The notes below the pieces were generated by a model, which saw nothing but the letters and a program-made list of their open reading frames with translations, did not search any database and was not told the origin of the DNA. Shown one piece after another: positions 44,440 to 50,378 of a stretch of 64,000 nt of DNA. Numbering within the stretch: position 1 is the first letter of the stretch; each line of letters opens with the position of its first letter. The translations under genes and the position numbers were made by a program. This DNA comes from Mesorhizobium sp. SARCC-RB16n (GTDB taxonomy: Bacteria > Pseudomonadota > Alphaproteobacteria > Rhizobiales > Rhizobiaceae), in the NCBI RefSeq assembly GCF_008520305.1, contig NZ_ML703270.1, positions 200,001 to 264,000 on the forward strand, written 5' to 3'.

Positions 44440-44691
44440 GTGGCCGAAAAGAGTAAAATTGCGGAAGCGGTCATAAAGTATCTTTTGATCGCACAGATGC
44501 TTGGTGCGGGCGCTTTCATTGCCTTTTGGCTAAGGAACGGGAAGGCCACCATCCCAAAGCACGGCGGCGGCTGGCATGTCCTTGATCGGATTCAAGACCC
44601 GTACCTCTATTGGTTTCTACTGATCGCAATTTCATGGGCCGGCGTTGTGCTCCCGCTCTGGTATATCTACCAGGCCCCGCCGAAGCGCTAG
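44440..44691 (+). CDS. small two-span membrane protein (second cargo block)
   Basis: 83 residues starting at GTG 44440 behind GGGGGCGAG. Two spans (IKYLLIAQMLGAGAFIAFWL and YLYWFLLIAISWAGVVLPLWYIY) flank a polar loop. No family was recognised. It is the first gene after the second IS1595-type left end and lies upstream of the beta-family gene. Confidence 0.6.
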   Translation: MAEKSKIAEAVIKYLLIAQMLGAGAFIAFWLRNGKATIPKHGGGWHVLDRIQDPYLYWFLLIAISWAGVVLPLWYIYQAPPKR

Positions 44692-44796
44692 GCGCTACCC
44701 AGCCGTGGGGGGATGGCACTATTTTCGACAGATGATCCGCTATCCTAGATCAATTTCAAATGTTACGTTCCCCAAAATAAATACTTGGGGGATCAA

Positions 44797-45801
44797 ATGC
44801 CATATCGTTATATGCCCGTAGTGCGCACTAAAGCTGGTGAGGCGGATGCGCTTGGGAACTTGTCGCCGCCAGCAAGAGCGCGAGTGTTCCCCATCATAAG
44901 ACTGGGCGGGACAGTTCCGGCTACTTTTTTGCCAAAGATGATTGCCAACGCTGCTGGTTTTCCAATCGCTCTCGACGGTATCCACAACTTTACGGTGACA
45001 GGCAGCGCTGCTGTGTACAACGCCCTGTTCAATGGCCTTGGTGCGGGTGGAGTTCCTGTCATACCAACTTTGTCAGTTCGGGCTCAACCGGCTTACAATA
45101 CAGCAGCGGCAGCATTGGTGGGCACGTATGCTCCAGGTTTCGTTTTGCATGTGCCTTTGGCTGACTTACCGTTCCTCGCAGGATGGGTGGCCGCTGTTCC
45201 CGCATGGAATCCAAACCAAATTGACATTCTTATCGATGTTGCAGGAGTGGCCGAACAAGCGCCAATTCCGTATGCAAACTATGTTGCCCATACCATAAAT
45301 GCATCTTTGGCCGCTGGTCATCCTTGGCGGTCGGTAACCCTTCATTCTTGGAGCGCGCCAAAGGATCACGGTCCTTTGAATCCAGGCCGAAATGATGTCC
45401 CCCGCTTAGACTGGCAGATTTGGCAACTTGTTAGAGCGCTTGTCCCGTTCCAACTCGACTATTCAGATTCGGGACACGTCCATCCCTCGCTTGACGAAGT
45501 GCCCGGATACGCAATGGCCAATGCTACGGTAAGCGTTCGATATACCATCGATGACCAATGGATTATCCACAAAGGCGTCAAGACGAGCGGTGCAAACGGT
45601 ATCGACATGGGGACGCAATATAGAGGCCACGCACAAACCTTGCTGGCAGACCCCGCGTTTGGCGGCCTAGCGATACCTAGTTGGGGTGACGGGCGTATCC
45701 AGCATTACGCTATCACAGCCGGTGGCGCCGGGGGGCGGGGGCAGTGGGCCGCTTTGCTGCTTAACCGCCATATCGCGCACGTCGCCGACAGACTGCCTTA
45801 A
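44797..45801 (+). CDS. beta-family protein (phage T4-type 'beta protein' domain)
   Basis: 334 residues. The N-terminal YRYMPVVRTKAGEADALGNLSPPARARVFPIIRL is the conserved signature of the Beta_protein family (PF14350), seen in phage- and island-encoded genes of unknown function. A central LDYSDSGHVHPS region and the C-terminal GTQYRGHAQTLLADPAFGG are also family-like. ATG 44797 is chosen because GGGGGATC lies just before it. Codon use is visibly lower in GC than the core genes. Its 3' end overlaps the convergent sce7726-family gene by 135 bp. Genes of these two families are often neighbours, suggesting one system. Confidence 0.75.
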   Translation: MPYRYMPVVRTKAGEADALGNLSPPARARVFPIIRLGGTVPATFLPKMIANAAGFPIALDGIHNFTVTGSAAVYNALFNGLGAGGVPVIPTLSVRAQPAYNTAAAALVGTYAPGFVLHVPLADLPFLAGWVAAVPAWNPNQIDILIDVAGVAEQAPIPYANYVAHTINASLAAGHPWRSVTLHSWSAPKDHGPLNPGRNDVPRLDWQIWQLVRALVPFQLDYSDSGHVHPSLDEVPGYAMANATVSVRYTIDDQWIIHKGVKTSGANGIDMGTQYRGHAQTLLADPAFGGLAIPSWGDGRIQHYAITAGGAGGRGQWAALLLNRHIAHVADRLP

Positions 45802-46356
45802 CCACGCGGTTCTCGACTTCAGGGCGCGCCGGACCTCGTCACTCAGGTCCGAAAATGATAGCTCCCCGGCGAGCCTCTGATGGATAGCTTTTGCAGGCTT
45901 ACTTCGCCAGCCATCAGCGAGCCCATGTTCCTCCAGCACAATCAGGGCTTCCTCTTTCCAGAGGAGGCCCGCTATCAGGTCGGGATCTGGCGAGGGATTT
46001 CTGGACCCGCATTTGTCGCACTGTAGAACAACCCCATCGTTGGTTTGTTCTGCGACCATAACGCCCCACCAGCTTGGAATAATGTCGGTTGCCTTGGCTG
46101 CGTGCCGCTGCCCAACGACAAGCGTCACCTGATCGAATACGCGACTATAGATATCCGCCTGTACCCGTAGCCGTTGGAGCGTATCGCTGTCGCTCTTAAG
46201 TTCGAACCCCGATAGCTCGCCATTGATTACGGCAAGGTCGACGCGAACGGAGCCCGACCACACGCCCATCTCTTCAACGATGCGAGTATCTATATCGTCT
46301 CTGTGTAAGGCCTCTAGATGATTTCTCACCGCCAGCCTGACATCCTTATCACGCAT
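45667..46356 (-). CDS. sce7726-family PD-(D/E)xK-like protein
   Basis: 229 residues. RDKDVRLAVRNHL, TRIVEEMGVWSGSVRVDLAVINGELSGFELKSDSDTL and QVTLVVGQRH match the sce7726 family. D40, E52 and K54 form a PD-(D/E)xK-type nuclease motif. A CDKCG pair sits near residue 113. The last ~35 residues, encoded antisense to the beta gene, are proline-rich (GPLPPPPG) and probably a non-conserved extension. It is preceded by a 44-residue gene 15 bp upstream. A nuclease role is inferred from motif only. Confidence 0.75.
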   Translation of the reverse strand: MRDKDVRLAVRNHLEALHRDDIDTRIVEEMGVWSGSVRVDLAVINGELSGFELKSDSDTLQRLRVQADIYSRVFDQVTLVVGQRHAAKATDIIPSWWGVMVAEQTNDGVVLQCDKCGSRNPSPDPDLIAGLLWKEEALIVLEEHGLADGWRSKPAKAIHQRLAGELSFSDLSDEVRRALKSRTAWLRQSVGDVRDMAVKQQSGPLPPPPGATGCDSVMLDTPVTPTRYR

Positions 46357-46371
46357 TTCTTTGATACTCGG

Positions 46372-46506
46372 TCAGGGCTTGGTCTGTTCGCGCTTCTGGT
46401 GCTGCACCAGCTTCTTTATCTGTTCGCTAGTAAGCTTCGGTGCCTTTGCGATTTTCTGCACGACGGCCTCCTCAATCTGCGGCTTCGGCTGCTTGGGTTC
46501 AATCAC
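46372..46506 (-). CDS. 44-residue partner of the sce7726-family gene
   Basis: Starts at GTG 46506 with AGGA six bases upstream. The sequence IEPKQPKPQIEE leads to VVQKIAKAPKLTSEQIKKLV and QHQKREQTKP. This C-terminus matches that of the 72-residue protein at 42018 in the first transposon. The longer frame to 46668 is rejected since it runs through the 15-bp hairpin at 46587-46623. The short distance to the sce7726 gene implies co-transcription. Confidence 0.55.
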   Translation of the reverse strand: MIEPKQPKPQIEEAVVQKIAKAPKLTSEQIKKLVQHQKREQTKP

Positions 46507-46800
46507 AGCATGTCCTGCTTGAGTTTTGAGTGGGTTTCGTAGCGGCCAACCCTTGCGCTGCTTGTTCGTTCCAGCGACTCGTGTATAAGGGCTGTGTGGG
46601 GTTCGTGGCCCCACACAGCCCTTTAACCTCAACCCAGCCCGGTAGGCCAAGAGACGAGGAGGTTGCAAAGAAGATGACGGTCAGAATAGCAGGAGGGGGT
46701 CCACGACCCCTGATGTCCTACTGAAAGCCGCCAGTCGGCTGCTTCGCAGTCAGTATCGACGGCTTCCGTATAGCACCACTAAGCTCTGGGAGCAACAAAA
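46507..46800. promoter_or_regulatory. divergent control region of the second cargo block
   Basis: 294 bp between the sce7726 operon and the HARE-HTH gene. It holds the perfect hairpin at 46587-46623 and a second, shorter stem (CAGTCGGCTGCTTCGCAGTC region, ~46732-46752). No gene was seen. Confidence 0.5.
46587..46623. promoter_or_regulatory. perfect 15-bp inverted repeat
   Basis: AAGGGCTGTGTGGGG at 46587-46601 and its complement at 46609-46623 with a 7-nt loop. It lies between two divergent genes, where a terminator is not expected; an operator or 5'-UTR hairpin is more likely. It lacks a U-tract on the minus-strand side. Confidence 0.6.
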
Positions 46801-47418
46801 ATGTCTGTGGAATCAATGGCCACTGACCCGTACGAGGTTGTGCTTAACGATCTGCGGGCCAAGAAGGCTCAAATAGAACAAGCCATTAGCGCCATCGAAG
46901 CGATCCGGGGCGGAATGCCATCCGGCTCTTATTCGATGGCGGCTTCGGTCGCGCCAACCGGGCAAAATTCGGACATTGATTCGCCCGGAGCCTTCTTGGG
47001 AATGTCTATTGTAGACGCTGCTAAAAAGTTGCTGGCGGCCAAGCGTCAACCGTTGCGGAATCCCGACATTGCAGCCGCGTTCAAGCGTGGCGGCCTTGCA
47101 ATGAACTCAAAGGATGCCGTTAACACGATTGGGTCTGTCCTTACGCGTCGCGCCAATGATGTTGGCGATCTCGTGAAGGTTGATCGCGGCACTTGGGGTC
47201 TAAAAGAATGGTATCCGAACAGGAGTTTCAAGAAGGGCGTTCCGGTCGAGAAGCTAGAGGCGGCTTCCGCAGCCGCATCAGGTGAGGAACCGCTTGGCGA
47301 TACGCGCATGCTTTCCTTGGTTCAGATTGCCAAGATTCAGGCCGCAGGCGTGACTGAGGATGAGCTTAGGGCAATGCCGAAGGCTGATGCTGATGCGTTT
47401 TTGGATTTGCTCGGATGA
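46801..47418 (+). CDS. HARE-HTH-like winged-helix protein (second cargo block)
   Basis: 205 residues. An N-terminal coiled coil (PYEVVLNDLRAKKAQIEQAISAIEAI) is followed by a winged-helix domain resembling HB1/ASXL/restriction-endonuclease HTH: GMSIVDAAKKLLAAKRQPLRNPDIAAAFKRGG to NTIGSVLTRRANDVGDLVKVDRGTWGLKEW. The C-terminal ~60 residues end in a short helical hairpin. HARE-HTH domains occur in restriction and defence-linked proteins. It is divergent from the sce7726 operon. GGGAGC lies seven bases before the ATG. Confidence 0.7.
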   Translation: MSVESMATDPYEVVLNDLRAKKAQIEQAISAIEAIRGGMPSGSYSMAASVAPTGQNSDIDSPGAFLGMSIVDAAKKLLAAKRQPLRNPDIAAAFKRGGLAMNSKDAVNTIGSVLTRRANDVGDLVKVDRGTWGLKEWYPNRSFKKGVPVEKLEAASAAASGEEPLGDTRMLSLVQIAKIQAAGVTEDELRAMPKADADAFLDLLG

Positions 47419-47445
47419 AGACGTCGGGATCATCGACCCGGCTTC

Positions 47446-47474
47446 TTTTGGGCGATTGTATATTTGACAACCCC
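47446..47474. repeat. degenerate third IRL-like sequence at the island's right border
   Basis: TTTT then GGGCGATTGTATATTTGACA and ACCCC resembles the left ends at 40876 and 44330 and has the same orientation. The core genome (deaminase gene) resumes about 23 bp further on. Confidence 0.5.
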
Positions 47475-47496
47475 AACGTTCGGTGGCGAAGAACCA

Positions 47497-47967
47497 CTAC
47501 CGCTGCCAGAAGCCACGGTGCACCGAGACCAGTTCGTCCTCAATTTCGGGGAAGGGGCCGTGAACCTCGATCTTCTTCTGTCCAGAACCGAGCACAACGC
47601 GCGAGGACAAGCTCATCGTCGGGTTTTCGGGATGGTCGGCAGTTAGCGCGAGAAGCTCGGTCTCCTCGAAGCCATAGACCAGCCGGCCGATATTCGCCCA
47701 GTAGAGCGTTCCGCTGCACATCGCACAGGGCTCGCCGGTTGAGACCAGCGTGCATGTCCAGAGAAACTCCGGCGAATAGGCTGCCGCCGCGCGCCGGGCA
47801 AGTTCGGTCTCGGCGTGATGAACAGTGTCGATATTGCCTTGGCGCATGAGGATCGCGTCGTTGGGGCCGACCAGCACCGCGCCGAACGGATGATGGCCGT
47901 GCGCGGCAGCCTCGCGAGCGATCGCATCGGCGGCGCGAAGGTGGGCCAGCATCTGGTCGCGGGTCAT
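47497..47967 (-). CDS. nucleoside/nucleobase deaminase (cytidine deaminase-like)
   Basis: 156 residues with the zinc-deaminase motifs HAE (in TVHHAETELARRA) and PCxxC (GEPCAMCSGTLYWANIGRLVYG). The closest types are guanine deaminase (GuaD) and TadA-like nucleoside deaminases. The absence of TadA-specific tRNA-binding features and the FEETELLALTADHPENPTMSLSSR segment favour a small-molecule deaminase. It is intact despite bordering the island. Confidence 0.85.
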   Translation of the reverse strand: MTRDQMLAHLRAADAIAREAAAHGHHPFGAVLVGPNDAILMRQGNIDTVHHAETELARRAAAAYSPEFLWTCTLVSTGEPCAMCSGTLYWANIGRLVYGFEETELLALTADHPENPTMSLSSRVVLGSGQKKIEVHGPFPEIEDELVSVHRGFWQR

Positions 47968-48081
47968 GCGCTCTCTCCGGTCATTGGGGTCACCGGGCAG
48001 CGGGACCAGCGGCAGTGCTTATACCCTACGCTCATATTAGAGCGTGCAATATACTACACGGACCAGTGCTGGCGGCTTTCA

Positions 48082-48564
48082 CTAGCGCGTAGCAAGGCGG
48101 CTGGCGCCGCCTTCGCCAAGGCCACCTTCCTCAACACCCTGTCTATCGCTCCTGCGGTGGGGTTTATCGTTGGCTAACGCCGCCCCCGCCATATCATCCA
48201 AAATCGGGCACTCCGGCCGCTCGTCGCCGTGGCAGGCGTGAACGAGCTTCTGCAGCGTCGAGCGCATCGATTGCAGTTCGCGCACTTTCTCCTCGATGGC
48301 GGTGACATGGGCGGCGGCGATCGCGCGCACGTCGTGGCTGGCGCGGCCGCGATCCCTGTAGAGCGCCATCAGCTGGCGGCAGTCGTCGATGGAAAAGCCG
48401 AGGTTGCGCGCGCGGCGCAGGAAGGCCAGCCGGTGGATGTCGTCGCCCGAATAATCGCGGTAGCCGTTAGCGGCGCGCGCGGGCGCGATCAGCCCGATTT
48501 CTTCGTAGTAGCGGATGGTCTTGGCCGGCAGGCCTGAGCGGCGGGCGGCGTCGCCGACATTCAT
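48082..48564 (-). CDS. hmrR: Cu(I)-responsive MerR-family regulator HmrR/CueR
   Basis: 160 residues. The N-terminal MerR helix-turn-helix reads VGDAARRSGLPAKTIRYYEEIGLIAPARAANGYRDY. The copper loop has the two cysteines of CHGDERPECPIL, spaced as in CueR. The C-terminal ~25 residues (DRQGVEEGGLGEGGASRLATR) exceed the family norm and look non-conserved. It probably controls the copper ATPase at 61982, whose promoter carries a CueR-type dyad, although 13 kb separate them. Confidence 0.88.
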   Translation of the reverse strand: MNVGDAARRSGLPAKTIRYYEEIGLIAPARAANGYRDYSGDDIHRLAFLRRARNLGFSIDDCRQLMALYRDRGRASHDVRAIAAAHVTAIEEKVRELQSMRSTLQKLVHACHGDERPECPILDDMAGAALANDKPHRRSDRQGVEEGGLGEGGASRLATR

Positions 48565-48789
48565 GGCGGGTCCTCGATTTTGCGGGGCCTGCGATTCAGC
48601 CCCATTGAATTTACTTCACAATCCGGTGAAGGCTGTTGCCGAAATGCCATAGTGATACGCATACCAGCAGGTAAGTCCCCGCATATAGGCATCGTGTGCT
48701 TGGCAAGCAAAGCAAATGCCAGCATGAATGATGGTGAGAAAGCGGCCGACTCGTGCCGCTCTGGTTTAGGCGGGGCACCGGATCACCAC

Positions 48790-49407
48790 ATGCGCATGAA
48801 GTCGCTCGCAATAGTCGCCGCACTGGCGCTGTCCACCGCTATTGCCGGCTGCAGCACCATCGGCGGGCAGATATTCTCCAACGACTATGGCGCGGTGACC
48901 GATGCCGGTTACCAACTGCCGCGTATCCCGATCGAGAAAGTGCCTTCGAAGTACCATCGCCAGGAAGTCAATTACGACACCAAGGAAAAGCCGGGCACCA
49001 TTATCGTCGATACGCAGAACAAGTTCCTCTACTTCGTCGAGGGCGGCGGCCGGGCCATCCGCTACGGTATCGGTGTCGGCCGCGAGGGCTTCGAATGGCA
49101 CGGCACCGCCCATATCGCCATCAAGCGCGAATGGCCGACCTGGACGCCGCCGTCGCAGATGATCAAGCGCCAGCCCGAACTCGCCAAGTTCGCTGGCGGC
49201 ATGGATCCGGGCCTGAAGAACCCGCTCGGCGCGCGCGCCATGTACCTGTTCAACAAGGGCGGTGACATGGGCTACCGCCTGCATGGCAGCCCGGAATGGA
49301 ACTCGATCGGCAAGGCGATGTCGTCGGGCTGCATCCGGCTGATGAACCAGGATGTCATCGACCTCTACGATCGTGCCGAGGTCGGCGCCAAGGTCATCGT
49401 TCTTTAG
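48790..49407 (+). CDS. L,D-transpeptidase lipoprotein (YkuD)
   Basis: 205 residues. The N-terminus KSLAIVAALALSTAIAGC has a lipobox-like AIAGC. The YkuD catalytic core shows YRLHGSPEWNSIGKAMSSGCIRLMNQDVIDLYDR, with the His and the SSGCIR cysteine. It forms 3-3 peptidoglycan cross-links or attaches proteins in the periplasm. ATG 48790 is chosen so that the signal peptide is N-terminal; the frame is open upstream. A terminator follows at 49512. Confidence 0.9.
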   Translation: MRMKSLAIVAALALSTAIAGCSTIGGQIFSNDYGAVTDAGYQLPRIPIEKVPSKYHRQEVNYDTKEKPGTIIVDTQNKFLYFVEGGGRAIRYGIGVGREGFEWHGTAHIAIKREWPTWTPPSQMIKRQPELAKFAGGMDPGLKNPLGARAMYLFNKGGDMGYRLHGSPEWNSIGKAMSSGCIRLMNQDVIDLYDRAEVGAKVIVL

Positions 49408-49410
49408 GCC

Positions 49411-49450
49411 ATGATGCCGAAAGCCAGTCCGCTTTTTCGGCAGATCGTGG
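49411..49450. repeat. degenerate ATGATGCCGAAA-type intergenic palindrome
   Basis: ATGATGCCGAAA and TTTTTCGGCAGATCGTGG form an imperfect stem just after the transpeptidase stop. It is related to 36476-36522. Confidence 0.45.
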
Positions 49451-49511
49451 TTAAATTGGAAGTCGCCTTTCATACGCGGACCGTCTAGGCAACAACGGAC
49501 GTCCCAAACAG

Positions 49512-49539
49512 AAAACCGGGCAATTCGGCCCGGTTTTTT
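49512..49539 (+). terminator. rho-independent terminator
   Basis: AAAACCGGGC - aattcg - GCCCGGTTTTTT: a 10-bp stem with a T-run, following the L,D-transpeptidase gene. It can also serve the convergent nfu gene. Confidence 0.85.
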
Positions 49540-49565
49540 GTTGTCTGTCGGTAGGGAACTGCCGG

Positions 49566-49672
49566 CTAGAGCAATTCCAGGAAAAGTGCGTAGCGGTTTT
49601 CCGTCCGGAATTGCGTGAAAGCAAAGAGTTAGAGCGGCTCAGCGATTCATCAAATACTGAACCGCTCTAGGA
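49566..49672. repeat. Rhizobiales intergenic repeat (AGAGCAATTCC type)
   Basis: AGAGCAATTCC ... GGAATTGCGT, followed by AGAGCGG ... CCGCTCT, form two consecutive hairpins at the 3' end of nfu. The sequence type is common between genes in Mesorhizobium-like genomes. Confidence 0.55.
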
Positions 49673-50236
49673 AACCTGCTCGACCTGCTGCACTTCCGGC
49701 ACGAAATGGCGAAGCAGGTTCTGGATGCCGTGCTTCAGCGTCGCCGTCGATGACGGGCAACCGGCGCAGGCACCTTTCATGTGCAGGAACACGGTGCCGT
49801 TCTCGAAGCCGCGGAAGGTGATGTCGCCGCCGTCCTGGGCAACCGCCGGGCGCACGCGCGTGTCGAGCAGCTCCTTGATGGTGATGACGAGCTCCTCGTC
49901 GGCCTTGTCGTAGAATTCGCCGGTCTGGCTGGTCTCGGCAGCGGGGCCGGCCTTGGCCATGACGGGTGCGCCGGACATGAAATGCTCCATGATGGCGCCG
50001 AGGATCGCCGGCTTCAGGTGCTGCCAGTCCGGGCCGTCCTTGGACACGGTGATGAAATCGTAGCCGAAGAACACGCCGGTGACGCCAGGGATTTCGAACA
50101 GCCGCCCAGCCAGCGGCGAGGCCGTCGCCGCACTGTCGGCATCGCGGAAATCGGCGGTGCCTTCTACCAGCACTTCCTTGCCGGGCAGGAATTTCAGCGT
50201 CGCCGGGTTGGGCGTCGACTCGGTCTGGATGAACAT
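49667..50236 (-). CDS. Nfu-type iron-sulfur scaffold (NifU family)
   Basis: 189 residues. The N-terminal Nfu domain (FIQTESTPNPATLKFLPGKEVLVEG, then IPGVTGVFFGYDFITVSKDGPDWQHLKPAILGAI) is joined to a C-terminal NifU domain with the cluster-binding CAGC (GACAGCPSSTATLKHGIQNLL). It delivers 4Fe-4S clusters to apoproteins. ATG 50236, with GGAG six bases upstream, is used. Confidence 0.92.
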   Translation of the reverse strand: MFIQTESTPNPATLKFLPGKEVLVEGTADFRDADSAATASPLAGRLFEIPGVTGVFFGYDFITVSKDGPDWQHLKPAILGAIMEHFMSGAPVMAKAGPAAETSQTGEFYDKADEELVITIKELLDTRVRPAVAQDGGDITFRGFENGTVFLHMKGACAGCPSSTATLKHGIQNLLRHFVPEVQQVEQVS

Positions 50237-50378
50237 GGCCGTCTCCATGCCCGTTTTGGGCAACTAGTTTGGAATAATTCTAAATAGGCTTTGTCGGCTG
50301 GACATTCAAGCGAAACGCATCGCCGGAACGGCTGGCTGGCGGAATGTTTTTGCCGCGCCCTTCGAAACCCGACAAGCA

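Noticed and set aside
46372-46668. 98-codon version of the small gene before sce7726
   Set aside because: Its N-terminal half is encoded through the 15-bp hairpin and has biased composition; the GTG at 46506 has a proper ribosome site and begins at the motif-bearing part.
49566-49672. Paired hairpins considered as a riboswitch or small RNA
   Set aside because: The sequence is typical of repeated Rhizobiales intergenic elements and lies at the 3' end of nfu; no conserved riboswitch core was seen.
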